This document shows positions 45,829 through 54,624 of a stretch of DNA of 64,000 nucleotides, piece after piece. Source of the DNA: Kiloniella laminariae DSM 19542 (GTDB lineage Bacteria; Pseudomonadota; Alphaproteobacteria; Kiloniellales; Kiloniellaceae); assembly GCF_000374005.1 (NCBI RefSeq), contig NZ_KB893157.1, forward strand, positions 189,950-253,949. Reading direction: 5' to 3'. Under the pieces are notes generated by a model, which did not search any database, was not told the DNA's origin, and saw only the letters and a program-made list of their open reading frames with translations. A program made the translations under genes and the position numbers. Position 1 is the first letter of the stretch. Every line of letters begins with the position of its first letter.

Positions 45829-46635
45829 ATGTTACACCTGAATAAACTGACCAAACAGTACGCCACGGGTGATAAAGCGCTGACAGATGTGGAGCTGCAA
45901 ATTCCCAAGGGGCAGGTTGTTGCCCTGATCGGCCCCTCCGGTGCGGGCAAGAGCACCCTGATCCGCTGTATTAACCGTCTGGTAGAGCCGACTTCGGGTA
46001 AGGTTGTGCTGAACGGAACAGAATTGACCCGGCTGGGGGCTGGTGCCCTGCGCAAGGCACGTCGCCGGATGGGGATGATCTTTCAGGAGTACGCTCTGGT
46101 CGAGCGCCTGACAGTGATGGAAAATGTTCTGTCGGGGCGTTTGGGGTACGTTGGGTTCTGGCGGTCTTTTTTCCGCTGGTATCCGCAGAGTGATGTGGAT
46201 GAGGCCTTTCGCCTGCTGGAACGTGTCGGGCTGGATCATATGGCGGACAAACGCGCAGATGAACTGTCGGGCGGTCAGCGTCAGCGTGTTGGTATTGCCC
46301 GCGCGCTTATCCAGAACCCGGAACTGCTTCTGGTTGATGAACCGACAGCATCGCTTGATCCCAAAACATCAAGGCAGATCATGCGTCTGATTTGTGAGCT
46401 TTGTTCCGAACGGGGACTGGCGGCGATCATCAACATTCACGATGTGGCTCTGGCCCAGATGTTTGTCCAGCGGGTGATTGGCCTGCAGTTGGGCAAGGTT
46501 GTTTATGACGGACCGCCTGATGGCCTGTCGCCTAATATCCTGACCCAGATTTATGGCGAGGAAGACTGGGAAGCAACCATTGCCAGGGTTGAGGACGAGG
46601 ATGAGAATGATCTGGCAGAGGGGGCCGTTGCATGA
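45829..46635 (+). CDS. phnC: Phosphonate-type ABC transporter ATPase
   Basis: 268 residues. Walker [15 protein letters not shown]-loop [24 protein letters not shown] (the PhnC-specific region), signature [15 protein letters not shown], Walker [14 protein letters not shown] and His in INIHDVALA. Drives uptake through PhnE. Its stop overlaps the first phnE start (ATGA). Confidence 0.94.
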   Translation: MLHLNKLTKQYATGDKALTDVELQIPKGQVVALIGPSGAGKSTLIRCINRLVEPTSGKVVLNGTELTRLGAGALRKARRRMGMIFQEYALVERLTVMENVLSGRLGYVGFWRSFFRWYPQSDVDEAFRLLERVGLDHMADKRADELSGGQRQRVGIARALIQNPELLLVDEPTASLDPKTSRQIMRLICELCSERGLAAIINIHDVALAQMFVQRVIGLQLGKVVYDGPPDGLSPNILTQIYGEEDWEATIARVEDEDENDLAEGAVA

Positions 46636-47441
46636 GCGCAGTTCTTGCCTCAGAGCGGAGGAAGTGGCGGAAGCCGCCCTTTATTCGAAATCCCCTAGCC
46701 CGCTGGGGCCTGATTGTTTTTGCCCTGGCTTATCTGGTTCTGGCTATCGGGTCGATGGAGGTGAACTGGCAACGGGTCTATGAAGGGCTGGAACGGGGGA
46801 AACAGTTTATTCTCGCCTTTTCTCACCCTGATTTCACCAGCCGCTGGTCTGATATCTCTGCGGGGATGATTGAATCAGTCATCATGACCATTACCTCGAC
46901 GGCGGCTGGGATCATTATATCGATCCCGATCGGACTTGGTGCGGCGCGCAATATTGCGCCTCTGCCTGTGTACTATCTTTGTCGGGGAATCATTGCCGTT
47001 TCCCGAGCCCTGCATGAAATTATTGTTGCGATCCTGCTGGTGGCGATTTTCGGTTTTGGCCCCCTGGCGGGATTCCTGACCCTTTCCTTTGCAACAATCG
47101 GTTTTCTGGCAAAGCTGCTGGCTGAAGACATCGAGTCAACTGATCGTTCGCAATCAGAGGCGGTCAAGGCGACAGGGGCTTCGTGGTTGCAGTGGATCAA
47201 TTATGGAATCCAGCCCCAGGTCATGCCGCGCCTGATCGGCCTTTCCATGTATCGTCTGGATATCAACTTTCGCGAGTCTGCAATTCTGGGGCTTGTCGGC
47301 GCCGGGGGCATCGGGGCTACTCTTAATACCGCCTTTGATCGTTATGAGTTCGACACTGCCGCAGCAATTATCGTGATCATTATTGTGGTTGTGATGGTGC
47401 TTGAATATCTGTCCGGCATGATTAGAGCGAGGTTGCAGTAA
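46632..47441 (+). CDS. phnE: Phosphonate-type ABC transporter permease 1
   Basis: 269 residues, about six membrane helices. The EAA-like cytoplasmic loop is [27 protein letters not shown] and the family segment [21 protein letters not shown] follows. The N-terminal 25 residues are basic. Overlaps phnC by 4 bases and the second permease by 1 base. Confidence 0.92.
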   Translation: MSAVLASERRKWRKPPFIRNPLARWGLIVFALAYLVLAIGSMEVNWQRVYEGLERGKQFILAFSHPDFTSRWSDISAGMIESVIMTITSTAAGIIISIPIGLGAARNIAPLPVYYLCRGIIAVSRALHEIIVAILLVAIFGFGPLAGFLTLSFATIGFLAKLLAEDIESTDRSQSEAVKATGASWLQWINYGIQPQVMPRLIGLSMYRLDINFRESAILGLVGAGGIGATLNTAFDRYEFDTAAAIIVIIIVVVMVLEYLSGMIRARLQ

Positions 47442-48259
47442 TGGCGGTTTCAATCAAAAACAAGGGCCAGAAGGTTTGGCAGCTCCGAGACAGAAACAGC
47501 CAGATCCTACGCTGGTTTTTCCTCTTTATTGCTGTCTCGATCATTATGTATTGCTGGCAAAAAATCTCGAGCCAGACCGAGTGGTTTTTTGTCTGGGATG
47601 CGCCACGGATCGCCGGAGATATCGGCTCCCGCGCGCTGCCGCCCCGCTGGTCCTATATCGACCAACTCTGGGAGCCGCTGTGGGACACGATCAATATCGC
47701 AACACTGGGAACACTGTTATCGCTGTTTTTTGCGGTGCCGATCGCTTTTCTGGCGGCCCGGAACACGACGCCGCACCCGATTTTCTGTCGCTGGCCAGCT
47801 CTGCTGATTATCGTTTCCTCCCGTTCGATCAACTCCCTGATCTGGGCTCTGTTGCTGGTGGCAATTATCGGCCCGGGAATCTTTGCCGGGACCATTGCCA
47901 TTGCCCTGCGATCCATTGGTTTTTGTGCAAAGCTTCTTTATGAAGCGATTGAGGAAATTGACGAGAAACAGGTAGAGGCAATAACGGCGACCGGAGCCAG
48001 CCGCTGGCAAGTAATGGCCTATGCCATTGTGCCTCAGATCATGCCATCCTTTGCCGGGATTACAGTGTTCCGTTGGGACATCAACATCCGGGAGTCAACG
48101 GTGTTGGGGCTGGTCGGTGCTGGCGGGATTGGGTTGCAGATGCAGTCCTCGCTGAATGTACTGGCCTGGCCCCAAGTTACCTTGATTCTGCTGATCGTCT
48201 TTATTGCGGTGATTATCAGCGAGATGGTTTCTGCCAAGGTCCGCGCTGCGATTATCTGA
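47441..48259 (+). CDS. phnE: Phosphonate-type ABC transporter permease 2
   Basis: 272 residues, paralogous to the preceding gene: EAA loop QVEAITATGASRWQVMAYAIVPQIMPSF and [21 protein letters not shown]. The two would form a heterodimeric channel, a common arrangement for PhnE1/PhnE2. Last gene of the operon, followed by a strong terminator hairpin. Confidence 0.92.
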   Translation: MAVSIKNKGQKVWQLRDRNSQILRWFFLFIAVSIIMYCWQKISSQTEWFFVWDAPRIAGDIGSRALPPRWSYIDQLWEPLWDTINIATLGTLLSLFFAVPIAFLAARNTTPHPIFCRWPALLIIVSSRSINSLIWALLLVAIIGPGIFAGTIAIALRSIGFCAKLLYEAIEEIDEKQVEAITATGASRWQVMAYAIVPQIMPSFAGITVFRWDINIRESTVLGLVGAGGIGLQMQSSLNVLAWPQVTLILLIVFIAVIISEMVSAKVRAAII

Positions 48260-48278
48260 TTTATTGCAGGGATGCCTC

Positions 48279-48320
48279 AACACAAAAGCGCCCGGAAACC
48301 AATCCGGGGGCTTTTGTGTT
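48279..48320. terminator. Terminator between phnE2 and the SDR gene
   Basis: Arms AACACAAAAGCGCCCGG and CCGGGGGCTTTTGTGTT pair almost perfectly (loop AAACCAAT), with A-rich and T-rich bases on either side, so it can work for both convergent genes. Confidence 0.82.
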
Positions 48321-48351
48321 CTGAGCTGGTAGTGAGCATTACTGGTAATCG

Positions 48352-49050
48352 TTACTGGTAATCGTTCAGGCTTCTGCCGGATACATGGCCCCAGAGCATC
48401 TTCTCATCACTCAGCATATGTTCGATCATGCCCGCGGCATCAGCCGGGCGCATGGCGACATTGAGATCGCGGTCAATTCCGGCAGTGGCATACATCTGGC
48501 TGTCAACCTTGCCCGGATAAAAGCCCATGACCCGTACACCTTTCGGGGCACATTCAACCTCGAGACAGCCGGTGAAACCACGGATCGCCCACTTGCTGCC
48601 GCTGTAAACCGCGATGGATTTCCGGCTATAGAGTGCAGCAGTCGAGACCACATTGATAACGGCACCACTTTTGCGTTCGAGCATGCCGGGCAGGACGGCA
48701 TGGGTCATAAACATGGTGCCCAGTGTATTGGTTTCCATAACGCTGCGGATATCTGCGGGTGTGTGGCTTTCAAAGTCTCCCTCAAGCCAAATCCCGGCAT
48801 TGTTGACCAACCCCCAAAGAGGTCCGACTTCCCGTTCAACCCGGGCAACAACGTCACTGCAGCTGGCTTCCGAAGCAACGTCGAGAACATATCCTGAAGT
48901 CCCGGTCTGTTCTGCATACCCGGCGACCTTGTCGGGGTTTCGGCCAGTGAGAACGACGTTGTAGCCGGAGGATTTCAAGGCTTCAACCGTTGCCAGTCCG
49001 ACACCACTGGTCGCACCAGTCACCAGTACAATACGATTTTTGTTTCCCAT
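48352..49050 (-). CDS. Short-chain dehydrogenase/reductase
   Basis: 232 residues, classical SDR. VTGATSGVGLATVEAL nucleotide loop, NNAGIWLEG, catalytic Ser in NVVSTAALYS and YxxxK in AVYSGSKWAI. ATG 49050. The loop residue TGRNPD after the second strand favours NADP. Substrate unknown. Divergent from the flavodoxin-like gene and convergent with phnE2. Confidence 0.87.
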   Translation of the reverse strand: MGNKNRIVLVTGATSGVGLATVEALKSSGYNVVLTGRNPDKVAGYAEQTGTSGYVLDVASEASCSDVVARVEREVGPLWGLVNNAGIWLEGDFESHTPADIRSVMETNTLGTMFMTHAVLPGMLERKSGAVINVVSTAALYSRKSIAVYSGSKWAIRGFTGCLEVECAPKGVRVMGFYPGKVDSQMYATAGIDRDLNVAMRPADAAGMIEHMLSDEKMLWGHVSGRSLNDYQ

Positions 49051-49174
49051 AACCCTCTGCTTTCGAATAGACTCTTGTCACAAAATAGCGGGATCATCCT
49101 AGTCAGTTGAAAGTGGTAAGGGTAGAATTTTGTTAATATTTTTATCTCTCGTCCTGAAGAGGTCATGAGCAGCT

Positions 49175-49645
49175 ATGGCGAATAAAAATCTCCTGATTGT
49201 CGCCCATGTGCCTTCGCCCAACACACAGCAACTTTGTGATGCCGTGGTTCGAGGGGCTGGGCATGAAGATATTGCGGGAATTGATCTTGTGGTCCGGACG
49301 CCTTTTGAGGCGGGGCCGGGGGATGTGCTTGCCGCCGATGCCATCATTCTGGGAACAACAGAAAACCTGGGCTATATGAGTGGGGCCCTGAAGGATTTCT
49401 TCGACCGGATCTATTACCCTTGTCTTGAGAAAAAACAGGGTCTGCCTTATGGGCTTTATATTCGTGCGGGGCATGACGGCACTGGTACCCGGCGGGCAGT
49501 CGAGACAATTATCACCGGGCTGCGCTGGAAGGCTGTGCAGGAAGAGCCACTGATCTGTCGAGGCGCTTATGACCAGGCGTTCCTCAGTCCGTGCGAGGAG
49601 CTGGGGTTGCTGATGGCTGCGGGGCTTGAAGCGGGAATTTTTTGA
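49175..49645 (+). CDS. Flavodoxin-fold protein (NADPH-dependent FMN reductase-like)
   Basis: 156 residues. The N-terminal LLIVAHVPSPNTQQLCDAV corresponds to the FMN-phosphate loop, AIILGTTENLGYMSGALKDFFDR to the conserved flavin-contact segment of the flavodoxin/WrbA-like fold, and YIRAGHDGTGTRRAVETII to a further loop. Probably an FMN-dependent oxidoreductase or electron carrier. Partner unknown. The gene stands alone between SDR and ALDH genes on the other strand. Confidence 0.78.
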   Translation: MANKNLLIVAHVPSPNTQQLCDAVVRGAGHEDIAGIDLVVRTPFEAGPGDVLAADAIILGTTENLGYMSGALKDFFDRIYYPCLEKKQGLPYGLYIRAGHDGTGTRRAVETIITGLRWKAVQEEPLICRGAYDQAFLSPCEELGLLMAAGLEAGIF

Positions 49646-49684
49646 GGGGCGCTTTATTGTCCCCTCACTCTGTGCAGTTCGACT

Positions 49685-51199
49685 TTATTCCAGACTGAAC
49701 CAGGCAGATTTACTCTGGGTGTAGCTTAGCAGGCTGGCAAAACACTTGTCCCGGGCGTTGCCGGACTGTTTGTAGCCGCCGAAAGGTTGGGTCATGTCCC
49801 CATCGCCAAAACAGTTGACCCAGACAACACCCGCCTCGATTGCCTTGACCATGCGATGTGCCGTCGTGACATCCCGGGTCCAGACACTGGCTGCGAGGCC
49901 GTAGATGCTGTCATTGGCAATCTGCAGGGCTTCTTCTTCGGTTTCGAAGGTAATGAGGGATGCAACTGGACCAAAGATTTCTTCCCGGGCCGGGCTCATG
50001 CCGCGGGTGACGCCGTTGAGCAGTGTCGGGGCAACATAAGCCCCGGTTTCAAATCCTGCAGGTATCGCACCGCCAAAGGATAGTCTGGCTCCCTCAGTAA
50101 CCCCGCGGGTGATTTTTTCCAGTACCCCCTGTTGCTGTGAACGACTGACCATTGGTCCCATGGTGGTCGCGGGATCAAGAGGATCACCGGGTTGATAGGC
50201 TGCCAGCGCGCGCTGTTCAAAGCGGGCAGAAAATTCTTCCTGCAAGGATCGATGGACCAGCAGACGGGAACCTGCATTACAGACCTGTCCTGCGTTGTCA
50301 TAGATCCCGGCGAAAGCGTAGTCCACTGCGCGATCCAGATCTTTCAGGTCGGGCATAAAGATCTGGGGGCTTTTCCCGCCGCATTCCAGCGATACCCGTT
50401 TCAGATTGGATTGCCCGGAATAGATCTGCATCAGTTTGCCGACAGCGGTAGAGCCGGTGAAGGTAATCTTGGCGACATCGTTGTGCAGGGCCAGGGCCTT
50501 TCCTGCTTCAGGACCCAAACCATTGACCACGTTAAAGACCCCTGTCGAGCCGCCCGCCTCGATAAAGAGTTCGGCCAGACGCAGGCAGCTCATCGGGGCC
50601 TGTTCGGCAGGTTTGAGGACCACACAGTTTCCAGCGGCGAGGGCGGGGGCAAACTTCCATGTCGCCATCAACATTGGGTAGTTCCAGGGAGAGATGGCCC
50701 CGACCACGCCGAGGGGTTCCTGCAGAACAAAGTGCAGCGCATCCTTCACCGTGTTGGTGACCGTTCCTTCGATCTTGTCGATGCATTCGGCAAAATAGCG
50801 CAGGGTGACAATAACCTCTGGCAGATCGATGTTCAGAACATCGCTGATGGGCTTTCCCATATCCAGCGTTTCAAGCAAAGCCAGTTCAGCCGCATTGGCC
50901 TCGACCAGATCAGCCATGCGCGAGAGAACCGCCATCCGTTCCCGCGGCGGCATATGCCTCCAGCGACCATCCCGCCAGGCGGTCTGGGCTGAGGCAACGG
51001 CCAGATCAATGTCCGCTGCACTGCCCTTTGACATTTCAGCCACAACTTCGCCGTTGGCCGGGCTGATGGTCGGAAAGCTGTGGCCGTCCTGGGAAGAGAC
51101 AAAGCGTCCCTCAATGAACAAGCCTGTTTTGATCTTCAGAGACTGTGCTTTTGCTTGCCAGTCTGCCTTTGAGAAGGAGGATAATGCATCAAATGCCAT
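49685..51199 (-). CDS. NAD(P)-dependent aldehyde dehydrogenase, module 1
   Basis: 504 residues. Asn in SPWNYPMLMATWKFAPALAAG, catalytic Glu in LECGGKSPQ and Cys in DNAGQVCNAGSRLLV. Similar to the PuuC/gamma-glutamyl-gamma-aminobutyraldehyde dehydrogenase branch, but likely acts on a sugar-derived aldehyde given its neighbours. ATG 51199 with AAGGC upstream is preferred over ATG 51226. Third gene of the unit dehydratase-reductase-ALDH, spacings 75 and 68 bases. Confidence 0.88.
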   Translation of the reverse strand: MAFDALSSFSKADWQAKAQSLKIKTGLFIEGRFVSSQDGHSFPTISPANGEVVAEMSKGSAADIDLAVASAQTAWRDGRWRHMPPRERMAVLSRMADLVEANAAELALLETLDMGKPISDVLNIDLPEVIVTLRYFAECIDKIEGTVTNTVKDALHFVLQEPLGVVGAISPWNYPMLMATWKFAPALAAGNCVVLKPAEQAPMSCLRLAELFIEAGGSTGVFNVVNGLGPEAGKALALHNDVAKITFTGSTAVGKLMQIYSGQSNLKRVSLECGGKSPQIFMPDLKDLDRAVDYAFAGIYDNAGQVCNAGSRLLVHRSLQEEFSARFEQRALAAYQPGDPLDPATTMGPMVSRSQQQGVLEKITRGVTEGARLSFGGAIPAGFETGAYVAPTLLNGVTRGMSPAREEIFGPVASLITFETEEEALQIANDSIYGLAASVWTRDVTTAHRMVKAIEAGVVWVNCFGDGDMTQPFGGYKQSGNARDKCFASLLSYTQSKSAWFSLE

Positions 51200-51267
51200 T
51201 TCAGTGCCTTTTTGAAATCCATTCATCTTGTTCGTTAGGGGGTGTTTGCCAGAAGGAGGGGTGTCAG

Positions 51268-52191
51268 CTATCCGACATTCTCTTCGGTCAGCTCTGCGGG
51301 ATAGCCTTCTGCTCTGAGGTCAATGCCACAGGCCTGTTCGATCATTCTGGCAACTTCCGGGGATTGGGCCTGTCCACCAAACAGACCTTTGGCGCGACGA
51401 TAAATCTGCTGGGTGGCGCTGCCCAGTTCCAGGGGCACCCCGGTTTTTTCTGCAATGCCCTGGGCGAGGCCAAGATCCTTGAGCACAAGATCTATCGGAA
51501 AATTGACATTATAGCTGCCGCTGAGGATCAGTTTTGATTCCGTTTCATGAACAAAGCTGTTGCCCGAGCTGTGGCGAATGGCTTTCCAGATTGCATCCAT
51601 ATCGACACCAAATTTTCGGGCCAGCATCATGCCTTCGCTGGCGGCGACGAGGTGGATAAAGGCCAGCATATTGGTAACGACCTTGACCACTGTCGCATGA
51701 CCAATCGGTCCCATATAGATGATTTCGCCGCCGACTGTCTGCAATACCGGCTTGACCCTGTCGAACACGGTTTCTTCGCCACCAACGAGGATGGTGATCT
51801 GGCCGGAATGAGCGCGGTGAACGCCCCCGGTAACCGGACATTCCAGCACGTCGATGCCTTTGGCTTTGGCTTTTTCGCTGAGGCGCTTCAGATCTTCGAA
51901 ATCGGTGGTGCTCATCTCGATCCAGGTGCTGCCTGCAGCAAGATTGTCAAACAGTCCCCCTTCTCCTTCGGCAACTTTGCGGGATGCTTCAGGGGAAGGC
52001 AGAACGGTAATGACGGTTTCAGCGGAACGACAAATGCCCGCGATATCGTCAGACCAGATCGCTCCCGCAGCGAGAAGGCGTTCGGCATTTTTACGGTTAA
52101 GGTCTGTAACCGTTACTTCGTGTCCGGCCTGAACCAGATTCATTGCCAGAGGTTCGCCCAGACTGCCAAGGCCGACAAAACCGATTTTCAT
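51268..52191 (-). CDS. 3-hydroxyisobutyrate dehydrogenase/tartronate semialdehyde reductase family enzyme
   Basis: 307 residues, beta-hydroxyacid dehydrogenase. N-terminal NAD(P) motif IGFVGLGSLGEPLAMNLVQAG, substrate-binding CPVTGGVHRAHSGQITILVGG and catalytic Lys in KVVTNMLAFIHL. Such enzymes oxidise or reduce 3-hydroxy acids such as tartronate semialdehyde/glycerate. Between an enolase-superfamily dehydratase and an ALDH, a role in sugar-acid breakdown is likely. Confidence 0.88.
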   Translation of the reverse strand: MKIGFVGLGSLGEPLAMNLVQAGHEVTVTDLNRKNAERLLAAGAIWSDDIAGICRSAETVITVLPSPEASRKVAEGEGGLFDNLAAGSTWIEMSTTDFEDLKRLSEKAKAKGIDVLECPVTGGVHRAHSGQITILVGGEETVFDRVKPVLQTVGGEIIYMGPIGHATVVKVVTNMLAFIHLVAASEGMMLARKFGVDMDAIWKAIRHSSGNSFVHETESKLILSGSYNVNFPIDLVLKDLGLAQGIAEKTGVPLELGSATQQIYRRAKGLFGGQAQSPEVARMIEQACGIDLRAEGYPAELTEENVG

Positions 52192-52266
52192 TTTTTTTCT
52201 CCTGAAGGTACCTGAGGGAGGTGCAATTTGATGTTGTGTAAAAGATGAGAGGGTGTCGTTGTCCGC

Positions 52267-53451
52267 TCACACCGGATGCTGCTGCATTTCCAGATGCAGC
52301 ATGTCACCAGTGTAGGGATGAGCTTCGGCAACAGCTTCGTTCAGCTCGACCCCAAGTCCGGGTTCATCGGATGGAATGATATAGCCGTTTTCCCAGCGGA
52401 TTGGCTTTTTAAGGATCTCGGTATGGAAACCCTGCCATTGCTGGATGCTTTCCTGAATTAGAAAGTTCGGACTGCAGGCACCTATCTGGATATTTGCAGC
52501 CCCTTCAATTGGCCCGCAATAAAGATGCGGGGCGATCTGGGCATAGCTGGCCTCGGCCATGGCAGCGATCTTCTTGGCTTCAAGAATGCCGCCAACCCGT
52601 CCCAGGGCAAACTGCAAAATAGAAGCGGCCCCGCTTTGCAGGACACGCTGGAATTCATATTTGGTTGCCAGACGTTCGCCGGTTGCAATCGGGATCGAGG
52701 TGCCGCGGGCTACTTTGGCCATCTCTTCCTGATTGTCAGGGGGGGTGGGCTCTTCAAACCAGAGCGGGTCATAGGGCTCGAGGCGTTTTGCCAGACGGAT
52801 TGCCCCGGCCGCAGTCATCTGTCCATGAGTGCCAAAGAGCAGATCGCAACGGCTGCCGACTGCTTCACGAATTTTCCGGGCGAAGGCTTCCGAGCGGTCC
52901 AGTTCCTCAAGCGACAGCTGACGCGGATCAAAGGCTGTGTAGGGCCCTGCCGGGTCGAATTTTACGGCGGTGAAGCCCTGTGCTGCATAGTCAGCGGCAC
53001 GTTCCGCGGCAAGATCCGGGTCCAGGTAGACATCGGTTTTGTCACCTTCCTGTGGGTAAAGGTAGGTATAGGAGCGGAGTTTCTCATGTACCTTTCCCCC
53101 AAGAAGTTCATAGACGGGTTTGTCGAGAGATTTGCCGACAATATCCCAAAGCGCCATTTCAATCCCGCTTAAGACTCCCATGATTGAGATATCGGTGCGC
53201 TGGGTGAAGCCGCTGGAATAGACCCGCCGCCAGAGGGTTTCGATCCGGAAAGGGTTCATGCCTTCGACATAGCGTTCAAAAACATCGCGGATCATGCTTT
53301 CAACCACATGCGGATGAAAAGGAACTGAATAGACTTCGCCGATGCCTTCAATGCCGTTGTCTGTGGTCAGCTTGGTGAAGATCCAGTAGCGCCCGCCAAA
53401 ATGGGGTGGAGGATTGCCAACGACGAAGGTTTTGAGCTCGGTAATCTTCAT
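52267..53451 (-). CDS. Enolase-superfamily (MR/MLE) dehydratase-like enzyme with non-canonical active site
   Basis: 394 residues, mandelate racemase/muconate lactonizing fold: N-terminal capping domain, then the TIM barrel. Lys164 (VKFDPAG), Glu233/234 (WFEEPTPP), Glu259 (GER) and His309 (IAPHLYCG) are present. The usual first metal Asp appears as Gly207 in DLLFGTHGQM, and the Asp normally paired with the catalytic His as Ala282 in LQFALGRVGG. It may belong to a subgroup acting on a sugar acid, such as galactonate-type dehydratases or a cycloisomerase. Divergent from the LysR gene at 53.7 kb. Confidence 0.85.
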   Translation of the reverse strand: MKITELKTFVVGNPPPHFGGRYWIFTKLTTDNGIEGIGEVYSVPFHPHVVESMIRDVFERYVEGMNPFRIETLWRRVYSSGFTQRTDISIMGVLSGIEMALWDIVGKSLDKPVYELLGGKVHEKLRSYTYLYPQEGDKTDVYLDPDLAAERAADYAAQGFTAVKFDPAGPYTAFDPRQLSLEELDRSEAFARKIREAVGSRCDLLFGTHGQMTAAGAIRLAKRLEPYDPLWFEEPTPPDNQEEMAKVARGTSIPIATGERLATKYEFQRVLQSGAASILQFALGRVGGILEAKKIAAMAEASYAQIAPHLYCGPIEGAANIQIGACSPNFLIQESIQQWQGFHTEILKKPIRWENGYIIPSDEPGLGVELNEAVAEAHPYTGDMLHLEMQQHPV

Positions 53452-53584
53452 TCTGTCCTCGTGATCATGCTGCAGGGGATCTGCATTCTAGCAGATGTGT
53501 TGCTGGACATGGTTTGGGTTAAGCCGTTTCCTGGGAAATAACTCTGCGCCTGATCACGACTTCCGACAAATGATGTTTTTTTGT

Positions 53585-53611
53585 CAATTGGTATAAAAAA
53601 TATTCCAATTG
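53585..53611. promoter_or_regulatory. LysR-type operator candidate
   Basis: CAATTGG (53585-53591) and CCAATTG (53605-53611) form a 7-bp inverted repeat with a 13-base A/T spacer, in the 213-base divergent region between the dehydratase and lysR genes. Fits the T-N11-A style dyads bound by LysR proteins. Confidence 0.55.
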
Positions 53612-53664
53612 GCTTTGGTTGATGCCAAGAATGCCAAGGGTATTACACAGGGAGCCTGAAGAAT

Positions 53665-54582
53665 ATGGCCGGACGACTGGATGCCACAAAGCTTCCACCG
53701 CTGAAAGCGCTCAAGGGTTTCGAGGCTGCGGCCAGACTTGAGAGTTTCCGGGGAGCTGCGGAGGAGCTGAACCTCACCCATACTGCAATCAGCCATCAGG
53801 TGCGTTTGCTGGAAGAAAGTCTGGCGGTTGCCCTGTTCGTTCGCGAGGGGCGCGCGGTCAAACTGACACGGGAGGGTGAAATTTTTTATCCGGTTGTCCG
53901 TGAGGCGCTGGGGCAGTTATTGAGCTGTGCCGAGATCCTGCGGCGCTCCGGTCAATCCCGCAGCTTGAGAGTGCAGGCCTATGTGACGCTGTCCATTCGG
54001 TGGCTGGCCCGGCGGCTACATCGTTTTCGCGCATTGGAGGCCGGGTTTGATCTTCATATTATCTCGAGTATTCTTGACGGATCTTTTGATGAATCCCTGG
54101 CGGATATCGGGATGATCTATACGGCAAAACCTTTGGCGACACACCTGCATTGGATTCCGCTTTTTGAAGCGCGGCTGACAACTGTGTGTAGTCCCGGTTT
54201 CCTCGCGGCGCAGGGAGGGGAAATGGTTGCTGCTGACTTGCTGCGTGTACCGTTGCTCAAGGTCTATACGGCAGATGATCACTGGAATGAGTGGTTCCAA
54301 TCCGCTGGGGTTGTTGCTCCCTCTACGCGCTCATCCATCGGGGTCGATACCGTCGCGATTGCTCTGGAAATGGCGATGGATGGGGAAGGCGTCGCCATGG
54401 TCAATGGTCCCTTTGCCGAAGGCGATATCAAGGCCGGACGTCTAGTACAGCCTGTTGATCATGTGGCCCAAGCGCCGGGAGGCTGGGGGTTGGCCTGTCG
54501 AAATGATCTCAAGGATGATCCCCGGATACAGGTTTTCATTAATTGGATGAAGGACGAAGTGGCCCGCTATTCAAACAATTGA
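53665..54582 (+). CDS. GcvA-like LysR-family regulator, module 1
   Basis: 305 residues. Winged helix LPPLKALKGFEAAARLESFRGAAEELNLTHTAISHQVRLLE in the GcvA/AmpR pattern, then an effector domain with the subgroup's LFVREGRAVKLTREGE and VDTVAIALEMAMDGEGVAMV. It probably controls the divergent dehydratase-reductase-ALDH unit through the inverted repeat at 53585. GGAG precedes the ATG. Confidence 0.88.
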   Translation: MAGRLDATKLPPLKALKGFEAAARLESFRGAAEELNLTHTAISHQVRLLEESLAVALFVREGRAVKLTREGEIFYPVVREALGQLLSCAEILRRSGQSRSLRVQAYVTLSIRWLARRLHRFRALEAGFDLHIISSILDGSFDESLADIGMIYTAKPLATHLHWIPLFEARLTTVCSPGFLAAQGGEMVAADLLRVPLLKVYTADDHWNEWFQSAGVVAPSTRSSIGVDTVAIALEMAMDGEGVAMVNGPFAEGDIKAGRLVQPVDHVAQAPGGWGLACRNDLKDDPRIQVFINWMKDEVARYSNN

Positions 54583-54624
54583 ATGGTTCACAGCAGGCCT
54601 TTCTGTTGCTGATCCAGAACCGTA

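Noticed and set aside
50192-50992. 266-codon plus-strand open frame
   Set aside because: Antisense to the aldehyde dehydrogenase, whose catalytic motifs are intact; no recognisable fold in the antisense product.
52525-53172. 215-codon plus-strand open frame
   Set aside because: Antisense shadow of the MR/MLE gene, no ribosome site or domain.
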